Shown here: in pieces, positions 1 through 12,709 of the stretch
Layout of the letters: each line of letters begins with the position of its first letter
How positions within the stretch are numbered: position 1 is the stretch's first letter
Assembly: GCA_037176705.1 (NCBI GenBank)
Contig: CM073885.1
Span: 93,186,501-93,250,500 of the forward strand
Length of the DNA stretch: 64,000 bases
Source of the DNA: Molossus alvarezi
Taxonomy: Eukaryota; Chordata; Mammalia; Chiroptera; Molossidae
Reading direction: 5' to 3'
Made by a program: the position numbers and the translations under genes
The notes under the pieces: model-generated
The model's database searches: none
What the model was told of the DNA's origin: nothing
Seen by the model: only the letters and a program-made list of their open reading frames with translations

Positions 1-350
1 CCAGAAATAACATCAATAAGAAATTTATAGATGTATTGGAAAGCTCATAAGTGCATAAAACACCACCACCTCTTCTCCAGACCCCACCTGGGAAAATTAG
101 GACATCATTTTGGAGTGTATAAATCAATCAAAGAACATATGATTAATGTTCTTCCTCTTATTTCCTCAGGTACAATCTGTGGATCTCTGCGTTTTTTGTT
201 TGTTTGTTTGTTTTGTTTTGTTTTTAATGTGCTATACTTTTCACTGTATCCTTCTCTTTATTTTCCAAATGAGATCAATTAATAATTCCCATTGATGTTC
301 CTTCAACATATCTCTCATCTATTCACTCACTGTGATCCCACAGATAATCC
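1..350. other. AT-rich DNA, no gene recognised
   Basis: The only structure seen is a short (TTTG)n-like simple repeat at about 189-225. The 83-residue open frame at 31-282 runs through this T-rich repeat and has no recognisable domain. I do not consider it coding. Confidence 0.6.
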
Positions 351-394
351 TAGTTGAAGCTGTCTTTATATCTAGTTGAAGCTGTCTTTATATC
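351..394. repeat. 22-bp perfect tandem duplication
   Basis: Two identical 22-bp units lie head to tail at 351-372 and 373-394. Each begins TAGTTGAAGC and ends CTTTATATC. A short A run follows at about 400-413. The perfect identity suggests a recent local duplication, probably replication slippage. Confidence 0.9.
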
Positions 395-1603
395 GCTAGA
401 AAAAAAAAAAAAAGAATAAAAGTGGGTAATTACAGAGAGCACCTCTTTAGAACATGGAATTCAAGACACACCTGACACATTTAACTGGAAGAGCGATACC
501 TCATCCAATTTAACAGAGGAAAAATCAGACAGTGTAGTTGGTTACAGGTGCAGGTGAATTGAGAGTTTTATGATGAGAAGGTGAAGACAGTACATGTTTA
601 TTATATCTGATTTCTCAATTAAGGACAAAGTTAGGTCATCAGGGGAGGGCGAAGTAGAGAGAGAGGCAGGAATAGATATGCAAGGGGAATAAGATGGTAT
701 CAGTGGTTGTTTAGAAGCCTAGTGGATGTTTTACACAAACAGCAATAAATCTGGTAAAATATGGGAACCAAATCTTTTCTTGTACCTGGTCTCATTTAAA
801 TTAAATGCTCTAAAGATCCACTTTGACCAACAAGTGTTTTTTCAGAAGATGTATATTTAATGGGCAGAAGGAATAGTTGCAGATGATAAAGTTAAGGGCT
901 CATGATAAAAACACATATATGGTTCCCCACTAGTCCTAACAAAAGCACTAGAGTGACCACAAGGAAACTCAATTTTATTTCTAGTTCCAAAAGGGAGCAT
1001 TTGTACCCTAATGCAATTTATTTTGAATGCCTTCTGACTTCGCCTTGGCCAGGCTAAATGTAAATGTCATTCCTCACTGGGTCTTCGACAATAAAGTTTC
1101 CCATATTTCTCACTGGAGAAAGCACAAAACTCTACTCACAGTCATATCTATGAAATACATGTCCTACTGTGGATCCGGTAAACGAGCTAGCCATGTAGCT
1201 AACTGAAGTATAACTATCTAAATGGTGACTATTAGATTGGAGTAAAAAGGCAAAAAAACAAACAAACAAAAAACAAAAAAACAAAAGCAACTATATTCCT
1301 GGAAAGAAAGAACACCTGATAAGACTAAGGGAGTGATCTGTTTACCAGAATGGAGGAATAGATTTTCAGATTAACAATATGGACATACAGGCATAAGGGA
1401 TTCTGGAGAAGTATACTTAAAAAAAAAAAAAAGAAGAAGAAGAAGAAGCAGAGGTTCAGAGGTTGGAGTCTTGATTCTTGTGGAGTTGAATGTAGATTCA
1501 AGACTAGTCTATAAGAAGCATGATTTGATGCTGAAACCAATAATGCTGATGTACAGTCCCTTAAGCCTTTCAGTCCTAGTAAAGGTATAGTATTTGAGAC
1601 AGA
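395..1603. other. Unassigned DNA with two simple repeats
   Basis: No gene or interspersed repeat was recognised. Two low-complexity tracts are present. One is an A-rich (CAAA)n-like tract at about 1252-1288. The other is an A run followed by (GAA)n at about 1420-1449. Confidence 0.55.
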
Positions 1604-1815
1604 TAAGGACTCTCAACGGAGGGTGCAGTTGTCTTCCGAGGACATTTAGCAATGTCTGCAGTGTTTTTGTTGTCATAACTAGTGGGTGTGCCACTTGCAT
1701 CCAGTGAGCAGGCACTATAGATGCTACTGTCCATTCTACAGTGCCCAGAACAACCCTGCACAACAAAGAATCATCTCACTCAAAATGTCAATATCACCAA
1801 AGTCAAGAAATTCTT
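1604..1815 (+). mobile_element. MER5A-like hAT (Charlie) nonautonomous DNA transposon
   Basis: The segment follows the MER5A consensus as I remember it. It has the TCTCAAC start, GGACATTTAGCAATGTCTG near the beginning, a GTTGTCA(T)AACT motif, a central GGCATC-like segment, then CACAACAAAGAATCAT and AAAATGTCAATA before the GAGAAA-like end. Length, about 212 bp, is close to the family's usual size. It is an internal-deletion product with no transposase, mobilised in trans long ago. An 8-bp target duplication is no longer visible. Confidence 0.85.
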
Positions 1816-2125
1816 CTAAATAGTAGACAAAGGGCCACAGTTGCAAGAAGACTGCAGGGTAGGTAGAGGATTTACCATTCTCGTGCGTGCACTCAGGGTT
1901 ATTCTTATTGGATCTATGTTGCCTTTTATGTTTCCTCACATACATCACTGAGAAACAGCCTTGTCTTCATGTGCTTATATGGCCATTATTTAAAATGTTA
2001 CTTCTTCCCTCCTGTCTGAAGAGTGAGGCATTTTTGGGATACACTGTTGATCTCTCTCTGGAAATCGCTCTCCCTATGAAATTGTTCCCACTTTACAGCC
2101 TGCCTCCTACTTCCAACACAGTATT
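1816..2125. other. Unassigned DNA
   Basis: No repeat or gene was recognised. Open frames of 70-89 residues on both strands overlap one another and the adjacent SINE, and they lack any known motif. Confidence 0.5.
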
Positions 2126-2424
2126 ACCTACATCCCTCTCTCTTTTTTTTTTTTAATCCTCACCCGAGGACATTTTTCCATTTTTTGTTCAGGTAGAGTG
2201 GGAGGGAGAGAGAGGAACAGAGAGAGAGAGAGAAACATCGATGCGAAAGGAGCACATTGAGTGGCTGCCACCCGCATGACCCAACCAGAGCCGGGTACAA
2301 ACTGCAACCGAGGTACATGCCCTTAGCGGGAACCGAACTGGGTCTCTCAGGACCGCAGGCCGACACTCTAACCGCTGAGCCAAACCGGCCAGGGCTTCTT
2401 TTTTTTTTTTTTTTTTTTTTTTTT
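2126..2424 (-). mobile_element. VES-type SINE with flanking T runs on both sides
   Basis: This is a bat tRNA-derived SINE in antisense. The head, at the right end, reads GCCCTGGCCGGTTTGGCTCAG on the minus strand. It contains a pol III A box (TGGCTCAG.GG) and a B box resembling GGTTCGANTCC, followed by a tRNA-unrelated body, a GA/CT-rich tract and a TCCTC...GAGGA element before the A tail. The core is about 2143-2395. The target duplication looks like ACCTACATC-type sequence at about 2126-2140, repeated at 2427-2440. Unusually, a second T run at 2396-2424 lies between the SINE head and the right-hand duplication. It belongs to the class with a CGGCCTGCGG-type anticodon region. Confidence 0.93.
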
Positions 2425-5400
2425 ATCACCTACATCTCTTTATCTGACTTCACACTTTGTCCTAATTGTCGCACCTTGATAGACAAGCAAAGCATTTTGA
2501 TCTGGACACATCCTTTCACTGTGTCCTTTTATATCTCAACAGGTGACGTGGTCGTCACACACATGCACCTCATTGTACAGTTGGGATATTTCAGAAAATA
2601 TTGTTGGAATAACATATCGATGCTTAACAAAGAACACATTTGAACTAATGCACACTGACCCGTATCATTACCCCCACACACACCCACTTCAGGGGGTGAG
2701 ACCATTCGTCAAATGTGGTTTTCATCCATCAGAGAACAAAAGTGCCCTGCCTCAGATGCCCACCAGCCTGGAGGACTGCCAAAGGCTGCAGTTCGCCAGC
2801 TACTTGCCTGGAAACACAAAGGGCGATGTGTTTACTTAATTATGTTGTGCTAGAAGCTCACAATATTTAGTTGATTCCATCTCATCTGCATAATAATAAT
2901 TGCATAGAATCCGGTATAGATAAAAACACATTGATGCAAGAGAAATTGTTCTTTCCTCTGGAATCATATATCTCTTTATCCACATGCATGGTTTAAATTC
3001 AGCACATGTTTGGATAATCCTCTTTGTGACAGCTTCTGCAGCATCTCGGAACAGAAGTAAAAATAAGGAGAGAGCTTGGAACATTTTATTCCTCTTAGTA
3101 TATAAAAAATTGAAAATGCAAAGCACTGAAAATGTAAGGATTTAGAACTCCTGATAAGTATAAAATCTTTTTCAACCACACTATTTCAAATTCTAGAGGG
3201 AAATAATGTAATCGTAAATTAGTCTGTAGCATGTGAAGTAGCTGTAGAAAACAAGCTTGTTTTTTTGTGTTGTTTTTTACCCCTTACAATATGTCATTGA
3301 AAGTACCTCTTCCTGATGAACTGTCCTCATTTTTTTTATTGCACAATGTTAGGTTATTTATTGCTCTTTCAAAATGAACCAGCTCTCATCATATATTTTC
3401 TGCATATTTTATTATGAATGATAAAATTTGTTTATGTGAGTAAAGTAAAAAAGCCCACATTTTTCATGATGAACTAGTTTTCGGGCAGAGGCATGATTCT
3501 CTTTTCCTTAAAAAAAATACCAGATTTGATTGCTTATTTAAATTATACCTCTGCTCAGCTCTAAATTTGTATTATTACCCTTTGACATAAGGCACTGCAT
3601 CACTTAGCACATGTTCATTTAAGAAATACTACAGGAAAGAATACTCTGTCTGTGAATAAGTTTCCCAAATTCCCACACATCAAAGTACCCAGGGCCATCT
3701 TTCCAGAAGGATGGAAATGCATGGGGGATGCCTCTATTTAGAAACATTTATAAGCTATCAGTTATTGTGTGCAAAGAAAACAATGTGTTCTTAAAATTCA
3801 TACTGGCATTTTTATACGACTTTAAGATTGCCGGAGACTCCGGTTTGATTTGACCTAAATGCTCACTTTCTTTTCTTTATTTACTTTTAGTAATTTTTTT
3901 AATTTAAGTTCAGTAACTAGGGATGGCAACATGGTAGCACAATGGGAAGATCTGGATCTTCCTGGTTGGAATGAAAAACAAGGCAAAATGTGCAAACAAG
4001 AGGTATAACATGGTAAGGGAGAACCAGTGCTGATGCTTCTAAATAAACTACATGTTCATGGAAAAGTACTCAACTTGCTCCAAAATGCTTGCAAACACGA
4101 AAGTCAGTACTGCATGGGGAATCAGGAAATCTCACATAGCAACTATGCAGATGTTCTGTACTCTTATGTCAGCACGGCCTAGGCAGGACGTCCTGGAGAG
4201 GGTTGGTAGCTGACTCGAGCATGGTCCTTTCTAAAGAGGCAGCATAATCTCTTTAATTCCACAGAAGACCTTCCTAGACATACCTTCTTCTGATCAACAA
4301 AAGACAATCTCAAATTTAGTGGAGATGTACCTCTTAAAACCCAGAGAGCTATAAAAGCAAATAATCTCTTTACAAGATTTCAGTCAGCAATTCTAGAGTA
4401 TGATTATAATGCATTCCTTAAATTCGTTCTATGAATTATGATAGGTGAGAGAATAGTGACAGCTAAAATTAAAATAAGCAAACAAATGGCTACAAAATCC
4501 ATAATACCCCCTTCAAAGGAAGAATCTGGTGTATGTTATAGGTTTGGTGTGATTCATCCCTGTCTCTGAGGTACAGACCATGAAGCCTACCAGACAGTAT
4601 AGAGACAAAGAATGCTTCAATATGGATTCCTGTCCTGTGTGGGTCACTGGCCCCAAAACAGGCACAAGTAGATTTTACCATGAATTCCAGCTAATATATA
4701 GGAGGAATAGGTTATATTTGTATAACTAATAACACCCACACAGTTGTAAGTTATCAATATTCCATATCTATCTCAGTAAGCAAGTTGCATATAAGTTCTG
4801 AGATGTATATTTATAACTACTAGCTGATCAAATCATTGTCATATTAATCTTACTACTACTCTGGATTGATAACAGTTATAGCTTCACAAAATTTTACATG
4901 TGGAATTGCAAATCTTTTCTGGCAGTGATAGTCTAGAAAAAAGGATTAGTAATTCAAAGTACTGTGCAACATTTCCCATCAACTCATGGTTTGTGTTAGC
5001 AGTACTCAGACATAAGACACCTTGATTTCAAACTTCATATTGTACCTATCATCAAAACATAGGTAGTACCAAAATTCAGTGTTCAACTCATCTATTTACT
5101 ATTCTTCTTATTCTAAATAAGATTTACATGCAATACCTGGAAAATCTTTATATCAGTTGTTCCAAGATTTTGGCCACTGCTTTATCTAAATAAGATCAAT
5201 TCCCAGCAAATGATTCCTAAATGGTTGATTTGCCATCAACTTCACAATACTCAGGAAGACCCCCGTCATGATCTATGGGCACCTTTAACTGCATCTCTGG
5301 CTAGCTTCCATCCTATGCTTTGACCATACTAAATTATTCCAGTGTTGCATTTTGAGCCAGCCCAGGTCTCACCTCCCATCTGTGTACTTGTTTAGTCTGC

Positions 5401-5439
5401 CTGGTGCTCTTATAGCACTTCATCGAACTAATGAATTCT
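2425..5439. other. Unassigned AT-rich DNA
   Basis: Both strands were scanned without recognising a gene or an interspersed repeat. Open frames up to 98 residues (for example 2543-2839) show no domain and no codon pattern that I would trust. The stretch may contain very old, decayed repeats that need a profile search. Confidence 0.5.
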
Positions 5440-5700
5440 TAGCTTTCACAATTTAACACAGATGTCACCACTTGCAAGAATCCTTCCCCCAGGCCTCCCA
5501 ATATAAATCAGGTACCGCTAAAAATTGTTTCCCATGTACCTTATACTTGATCAAAACCTCTGTCCTATTATATTTGGTTATATGTTTGCACTTCCAGTAA
5601 AAGAGGAGCCACATGTTAGAGAGAGCTCTGTATTTCAAATACCCGATACTATTTATAGTCATTGGTAGTTGCTTAGCAAATGTCTATTGAATTAATAGGT
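5440..5700 (+). mobile_element. L2 LINE fragment, 3' region
   Basis: The segment retains the L2 3' pattern. A GATGTCACC...CCTTCCCCCAGGCCTCCC stretch (the decayed 'cctccaggaagccttccctgac' area) is followed by a CT/AT-rich stretch, and it ends TTAGCAAATGTCTATTGAATT (compare the canonical GTGCTCAATAAATGTTTGTTGAATG). This is a dead ancient LINE, heavily diverged. Confidence 0.65.
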
Positions 5701-6000
5701 AAAAACATACAAATAAACACTGTTTTTTCCTCCCTTTATATGGGCATTTTAAAGTTGGCATAGGAGTGCTGGGTTATTTTTTCTTTGTCTTCATATTGAG
5801 TTTTTATTCATTTAATTCATGTGATAGAGAAAATGGATTTTCTTACCCGACTTCTTAACTCAGCAGCACAGTTTTGACAATGCTGGAGCCTGGAGTTTTG
5901 TTTATTTGTTTCTCTGTGCTCTGAATGGATTTCATTGGTTTGTTCTCTACTGTTTACTATTATAATCTGAATTTCAATGGGAGTTTTGAAGTGTAACAAG

Positions 6001-6047
6001 GCGTGTGTGTGTGTGTGTGTGTGTGTGTGAGTGTGTGTGTGTGTGTT
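6001..6047. repeat. (GT)n microsatellite
   Basis: This is a nearly pure GT dinucleotide run of about 45 bp with a single GA interruption near 6029. The 91-residue minus-strand frame crossing it encodes a His-Thr run only because of the repeat. Confidence 0.97.
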
Positions 6048-9000
6048 GCTTGTTAGAGGAGAAAGCCCAAAGTTAATGGACTTAATGCTCATTAGTACAA
6101 TTTTCTTTTACTGGACTAATTTATGTGAATTAATAGAGATATATTTCTCTTTTTACAACAATATCTGAATTTATAAGATAATCCCATAATTCAGGGGAGT
6201 TTTGCTTACACATTTGGCATCTTGAAATGAGAATACAAAACCATCAAACATCTGTTAAGTTATTCTGAACGATCTAAAACTGGTTTTAAATCCTATCATA
6301 AAATAACTTGATTTTTATTTAAAATTTAACAATTATTATCTCTGCCTTACAGTGATTTGACTGAGTCAAAAAAGAATTATAGGTATTTGAATAATTTTCC
6401 AGAGATCAAATTGATAGTGGTAGATCACATTTCCTCTGAATTTCATCCTGGTTCCTATTAAAATGAACAAGAAGGCAGAACCAATAATTGGAATTTACTA
6501 AATTAATATTTCCAATACAATTTCACAGACATTTACTTGTCTTTTCTAAAGAAACTTTGCCTTTTAAGGTGTCTTTATATTGATTCTGTTAGTTCTATAT
6601 AATAATGAAAAGATACCAGTAGATATAATTTAGGAATATATGTGTTTTTAAGGAAAAATACAAAGAAACTTAGAGAGATCTTTAAATGAATAAGGAGGTG
6701 ATGCAGCATATTACCAGGTGAAAGTACACATTTTCAAGTCCTTCTAAGTTCCTCAAGGAAGCATAGATCTATTGACAATGTCACCAAAATAAAAGAAAAT
6801 GTCCACTGGATGTGAAGAATCCCACCCAGCTTTATACAGTCCTGTTCCTGAGTCCTCCGCACATTTAAAGTTCAGCAATGTCTACATAGTAGACATTAAC
6901 AGCCATCCGTTCACTTTCCTCTCTCCACCTCATCTTCACCTCTTGCAGCATTTATAGAATAATTCAAGATGAAACTCTGTAAAGTACCACCAATAACAGC
7001 CTTCTAGATTCACCATGATCTAGTAACAATATACTTGGGAGTGGTGGCTAATTAACTCTTAATACATCAACCCATAATTCATTCTGTCTACACTCTACCA
7101 TATTGTTTTAAATATAATACAGTAGAATTTGTTTAATGTTTTACAAAATTTCAGATATGTTATGTCTACATTGTTTACCTCTTCTATCACCTTAGTGATG
7201 AAAAGCAACAACCATGAAGTATATTAGATGGCAAGATTTGTTCTTACTAAATCCAAGCTCCCTAAATGATCAACAAATTATTTTTTTTTGTTTTCAAGTT
7301 TTAAATTTCAAACACGGGAAAAATAGAGAGAAATGCATAACATAAAATATAACATAACAACACACAATGTAATAGACATGCGTTATGGCAGTAAGTAATT
7401 TTCCCCTAGATTTTATTCTGACCTCTTTCTTTTTGTAATAGAAACCTATCCCTGTTTTCAGAGCTTTAGCAGTGCACATAGCTGATCAGTAAAAACATGT
7501 GTATCATAGCCTCCTTGTACTGCATGTGAAAAAAGACTCAATCTTTGCAAATAGAGTATGAGAAGTGACATGTACAATCTCCACATCACTTCCCAAGGGA
7601 AAACTGCCTACTCTTCACTCCCTCTCCAGTTCACTCCCCACAGACTAGAGATAAAAGTGCTGCTAATGTGTAGCTGCAGCTATGCAATTCAAACAAACAC
7701 CCATTCTAATGTTGACATTCAAATAGGAGGCCAGATTCCCCCTTGTCCCCATGAAGCAGAACTGCCTACCTCTAGTCTACACTGTCATGAAGTGTAGTGA
7801 AAATCAGTTTTTATCTAGTTTTTAGCTTCTGTATTTGGGATTCATTTGTCACATAATTAACTTATATCCTAAAGTCTACCCCATATATCCAATGCTAAAT
7901 TGTTGAATATGAACTTTTACCAAACTTGCTTCAGACTTTAAAAACAAAGGCAGTTATTATAGGTACTACTGAATCATTATTTTCCCAGCCATCATATTTT
8001 CATCCTTCTTCAAAGTTAATCACCATTCTAAAGACAAGTAGGAAAGACTACTGAATGCTTTCACTCTGATTTGCTATTGAATCAGCAACCAAGCAGTGAA
8101 AATGATACACAAGAAAAGACTACAAATAAGTAAATAAACATAGTTTCTCAATGCATTTCTGGTAGCTTATGGGGGTACAGTAATAGTTTTGTGAGAAATT
8201 AGTCTGTGCAAAATGGGATATTTGCCACACTGGAGGATCCCAGAATATTTCATAGCACTAGGCTTGGAAAGGGTAATATGTAAGTTCTTGAAGTCTTGAA
8301 GCCTATCAGACATGTTCAAAGGATTTTGATATTCTATTCTTATTGCATCATCAGACTTTAAGAAAAGCGGGTCTTGGCCTAATAGAGCTTTATGTTTTCC
8401 TTATAACCAAGATTTTTTTTCAATTCAATACTGTCTTCAAAAATCAGTTATTGAGGTTAGAGATAAAGAACTGTTGAAGTATGAGCATCAAGTTACACTG
8501 CACTGTCACTTGCAAAATATTTATTAAATTACACTGAATATCTATTAGAGTAAAACCCAGTAAAATTTAGCAAAAATGAGGTGCAAATTCTGAGAAGAGT
8601 AATATTTTATTATGGATATTTTTGCTGTGATTTAGAGTACTCTTTTTTTTGGGGGGGTATATAAAAATTCATACAGTAATAAAAAATGTATATCCCATAA
8701 TAAGTGAAACCATTTAAAACTGGTTTGATACTACCATAAATAAAATATTTCCAACTGAAATAACTATGTTTAATCAACATAATTAAATAGTAACATACAA
8801 TACCAAACTATTTTATAATTTACTTAGTGTAATTTCCCACTGAGTTCTATTTATTTATTATCTTACCTTTCTCACACAGTCAATACCACTACATAAAAAT
8901 GTAGACAGCTTTAATTTTCTCCTGGTCCCTAAAGTTGGTGACAAATATTGATAAAATGTTGATGATAAAGTTTAAGGAATAAGAAATGCTTTTTGTAGGA

Positions 9001-9424
9001 GAGTTTATAATATTAGCTTTTGCAATTCTCAGACAATACGTGCTGGTGACTAGAGCTTGATCTTACCTTACGGTCAAAAATATTTTGACCCAATACCCAA
9101 ATATTGATCCCAGTAATCTTGTGTTAGCTTGGAATTCCCTTGAGAAAAGAGGCTGAAGTTAGGTTTGGATATTGAGTTATTTGTTTGGGGAAGTGATCTG
9201 GTATTGACATGTGGGAGGAGGACAACAGTAACATAAGCCAAAAGGAAAAGCCAGTTCAAGGGTACTTCATGAGCTGGTCTCCAAAGCTCTGGGTATCTGT
9301 GCAAGTGGGTCTCAGAACTGTCTGCCTATTGTAGGAACAGACAGAATATTTTCCTGCCTTTCTTCTTCCTTTGACATGTCTTTAATTCCAAGCTAAGAAG
9401 TTTCTATTTTATCTCATAAAAAAT
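6048..9424. other. Unassigned AT-rich DNA
   Basis: No gene was recognised. The part at about 7510-7800 has a CT-rich, LTR-like texture (AGAGTATGAGAAGTGACATG followed by a CTCTTCACTCCCTCTCC tract). It loosely recalls a MaLR-type LTR, but it is too diverged for me to call. The rest looks like unique or fully decayed DNA. Confidence 0.45.
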
Positions 9425-9585
9425 AATATATTGTTCATTGAGCATTTTATGTGTCACAACAACTTTTCTGGATATTATTTATTTCACATATCAGATGCAA
9501 AATAAGACTCAACAGCATTAAATAAATTTCCCAACTTTATCTAGTAGTAAGTGCCAAGGCCAGAGTAGACCATTTTTCCAGTTTG
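9425..9585 (-). mobile_element. MIR SINE fragment
   Basis: This is antisense MIR. The segment GCAAAATAAGACTCAACAGC corresponds to 'gaaactgaggcacagag'. Next come TAAATTTCCCAACTTTATC (compare 'ttgcccaaggtcac') and TAGTAGTAAGTGCCAAGGCC (compare 'tagtaagtggcagagcc'). It is preceded by TTGAGCATTTTATGTGTCA. It is old and diverged. Confidence 0.6.
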
Positions 9586-10014
9586 GAAAAAGATGGTACA
9601 ATAAAATTATTATAATACAGTGAACTTAAATGAAGGGATTATCTATATAGGTAGCATGTAGGAAAACAACTGCATATAAATGATTATAATTACACTGTAG
9701 AGGTAGAATCAGCAGTACATAACAACTAAATTGCATACACAAATGTAAAAAAAGGAAAAGTGAAGAAGTCATGTTGTAAGCAGGGGCATCTTATACAATA
9801 TGGTGCAATTAAAAGAAATAGAAAAAAATAGAGGAAGAAGGTTAAGAAGCAACAGGATTATTTAATTGCAGGTAAGACTCTATTTGAAATTCTAATGGAA
9901 TGAACTGGTGAAAACCAAAATATCTATAGGGGGAGGTCAGAATTTAGAATACAGATGAGGGATTCATCTATGAAGAGGTGATATTTATAGTCATGAGTTA
10001 GGATTTTTAAAGAT

Positions 10015-10045
<31 letters not shown>

Positions 10046-10396
10046 AAGATGCTTTCCATAGTATACACAACTTAGATGAAAGGTTAAATTCACTTAAAAA
10101 GTATAACAAATTTAATGTATCTAATAACCTAATTTAAAAATACTATATAAAGTAAAAAGTAACCAAACTAAAAGCATAAAATGAGAAAGTGACTTTTAGG
10201 GAAAGAGATTTCAACCTATTTTAACAATTAATAGATTAATCAGTCAAATAACTTGTAAATTATTAGATGACAAGAATAATACAAATCAACATGGTTTAAT
10301 CTAATGGCTTTACAGAAAAATATTGTACTCAAAACTGTTCTATGGATTCTTTTCAAGAACACTTGGGAGAAAAAAGTACTGAATATGGATGTTTTC
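9586..10396. other. Unassigned DNA with a TA microsatellite
   Basis: No gene was recognised. A pure (TA)n run occupies about 10015-10041. The rest is A-rich unique-looking sequence. Confidence 0.5.
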
Positions 10397-10467
10397 TGTA
10401 TTAGGATTCTCCAGAAAAACAGAAGCAATAGCATAGCATAGATATAGATAGATGATGATAGATAGAT

Positions 10468-10526
<59 letters not shown>

Positions 10527-10897
10527 TTGAAGAATTTTACTGTAGGAATTGACTAACAGGGTTGCTGTCTATAAGCTGGAGGATATGGAAAGCTGGTGGT
10601 ATAATTCAGTCTGAGTCCAAAGGCCCTAGAACCAGGAGCTTCAATGTCCAGTGGCCAGAAAAGATGGATTTCCTAGCTCAGGAAGAGAGAACAAATTTTC
10701 CCTTCCTTCACCTGTTTGTTCCATCTGGTCCCTCAAAACTTTGGATGATGCCCGCCCATTGGTAAGCGTATCTCTTTACTCAGTCTACTGAATCAAATGC
10801 TGCCAAAGACATCCTCACATATACATCCAGAAATAGAGTTTTACCAGCTTTCTGGGAATCCCTTAGCCCAGTCAAGTTGACACATAAAAGTAACTAC
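10397..10897 (+). mobile_element. TGTATTAG-type LTR-like repeat (copy 1)
   Basis: It begins TGTATTAGGATTCTCCAGA and includes AACAGAAGCAATAG, then a GATA microsatellite, GGAATTGACT, GTCTGAGTCCAAAGGCC, TTGGATGATGCCCGCCCA, TTTACTCAGTCTACTGA, and near the end CCCAGTCAAGTTGACACATA. This is a common placental medium-reiterated repeat. The TG start and CA-like end suggest an LTR of the MaLR kind, but I do not recall the subfamily name for certain. No internal retroviral sequence is attached. Confidence 0.75.
10436..10526. repeat. (GATA)n microsatellite
   Basis: A tetranucleotide array of about 90 bp, imperfect at its left end with GATGATA interruptions and then pure. It sits inside the LTR-like repeat, directly after the AGCAATAGCATAG motif, where the consensus has an AT-rich tract. 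Confidence 0.97.
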
Positions 10898-10999
10898 TTT
10901 ACTAGCATGATATTAAAAAAAAAAAAAAATTCCTCATCAGAAAAATCGGTAAATGTAGCAAGATTTTAAAACCTTGAAAAGATACAATGTGACAATATC

Positions 11000-11960
11000 A
11001 TTAAGAGTTTGAGACAAGTAAATATATATATATTTTAAGACACAATAAGCACACACTATAAAAAAAGAGTGCTTAATTAGACTAACTTGAAATTATAATT
11101 ACATAATCACATGTATTAGAAACATAGTGAAGAAAATGAAAAGACAGCTCAGTAACAAAAGGTATTTATTACACTTACACTGGCCAAAAATTAATACACA
11201 AAATATATATTTAAAATCTCTATCAATTACAAAATGAGATTATACAAATATGAGATACCACTCAGATCTACCAGATTCACAAAAAATTAAGAGTGTGACA
11301 GTATCATTTTTTTGCAGGTATGAGTCTAAAGACTAAATCTTACACTATTGTAGTTACATAAATTGATGCCATTTCTAAAGAAAACAGTTGTAATTAGCTA
11401 GTAAATTTGAGCATGTATGCATGACCCAGCAATTTTACTCATATTTATACCCTAGAAAAATGCTTGCACTTGTACCGAGGAGATATGTATAAGAATATAC
11501 ATAAGGGTGTTACTCCTAACTACAAAAAAATAGAAATTACCTAAATGTTTATCAATAATACAAGTTAAATTGTATTACTGGTATAAATGAGTACCTTGGA
11601 GCTATAAAAATGGATAAATTACTACTGCACCATCAACTTGGAATGCTTTCAAAAAAAAAATATTGAATTACTGAAGCAAGTGTCAGGATGCATCAGGCAT
11701 AATTCAACATACAAAATTTAAAACCTTGAACAAGTAAATAATATGTTTTTAGAGAGCACATTTGTGTGGTAAACTAAAAAGAAAGAAACCAGAGAGCAAA
11801 AATGAAAACAAAGAGTGTAGTGGTTACCATTACAGGTGAGAGAGCTATGATAAGTAATGGGCACACTTAAGTAATGGGAACGAGGAAAACTGTTTCCTAA
11901 AATACAATATTGCTCCAGCAATAATTCCAGGCTCATGTACTTTTTCAGAAATGTGCCATT
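11000..11960 (+). mobile_element. Old L1 fragment, end of ORF2 and 3' UTR
   Basis: Sense L1. From left to right it shows GAAAATGAAAAGACAGCTC, ATGAGATACCACTCAGATC, GACCCAGCAATTTTACTC, CCTAGAAAAATGCTTGCAC, and GTAGTGGTTACCATTACAGG (compare 'agtggttaccctggggg'). These are the ordered landmarks of the end of ORF2 and the 3' end of an ancient L1M-type element. The frame is fully decayed. Confidence 0.8.
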
Positions 11961-12189
11961 TTCTTCATCAATAGGTGGAGTTCACTTACTCTTTTCTTTT
12001 ACTTTGTGGCTGCCTTACATTTTTCAATGTATAGAATATGACAGAAGTGATGGTGTGTGATTTTCAAGACCCAGTCATAACTGGTAATACAACTTATACC
12101 CGATTCTTTCTCCCCATTCTAAGATGTTTGTCACTGAAACACATTCACCACGTATGAAACAGCCTACGGTGCAGGTAGTTGTGTAGTTC

Positions 12190-12425
12190 TAGCTGAAGTG
12201 CCATCACAAGCACCAGCCATGCAAAGGAACAAGCCTCTTCCTGACTTCAGCCTTCCAACTGCCCAGTTATCACTGAGTGAAACACAGATAAGCAATTTCA
12301 GCCTAGCCCTGTTGAGCTCTGACCAAATTGTGGATTCATGAGTAAAATAAATGCTGTCATTGCTTAGAGGTTTTAATTATGGGATTGCTTATTATGCAGA
12401 AATTGATAACTGGAACAGATTCTGC
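12190..12425 (-). mobile_element. MaLR-type LTR fragment
   Basis: The motifs CACCAGCCATGCA, TGAGTAAAATAAATGCTGTC, and GCTTATTATGCAGAAATTGATAACTGGAACA match the antisense start of a MaLR-family LTR (the consensus has 'ttgttatgcagcaatagataactggaaca'). Only the part next to the LTR 5' end is recognisable. Confidence 0.65.
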
Positions 12426-12465
12426 TACTTAGAAGTAGAATGTCATTACAACAAAATGTTAATGA

Positions 12466-12709
12466 AGAATATGTGGCTTCAGGCCCGGCTGGTGTGGCTC
12501 AGTGGTTGAGCATCGACCCATGCACCAGGAGGTCGCCAGTTCGATTCCCAGTCAGGCACATGCCCAGGTTGTGGGCCAGATCCCCCGTGGGGAACTTTAG
12601 GAGGCAGCCAATTGATGTTCTCTCTCATCTGCGTTTCTGTCTCTCTCCCTCTTCTTTCTTCCTCATTCTCTGAAATCAATAAAGAAAAAAAAAGAGTATA
12701 TGGCTTCAG
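12466..12709 (+). mobile_element. VES-type SINE, complete, with target duplication
   Basis: The full-length sense copy is 12483-12692. The A box TGGCTCAGTGG is at 12495-12505, and a B box ending GTTCGATTCC is at 12539-12548. The anticodon region reads CATCGACCCATGCACC (class 2). The body ends ATCAATAAAG plus an A run. The 17-bp target duplication AGAATATGTGGCTTCAG at 12466-12482 is repeated at 12693-12709 with two mismatches. No TCCTC/GAGGA element precedes the tail, unlike class 1 copies. Confidence 0.95.

Noticed and set aside
10436..10526. CRISPR-like or regulatory tandem array
   Set aside because: Pure GATA tetranucleotides without spacers. This is a microsatellite in a mammalian genome.
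12483..12560. tRNA gene prediction from the SINE head
   Set aside because: The A and B boxes are real, but the sequence is the tRNA-related head of a VES SINE with CT-rich body, A tail and target duplication. It has no tRNA 3' half that would fold into a cloverleaf.
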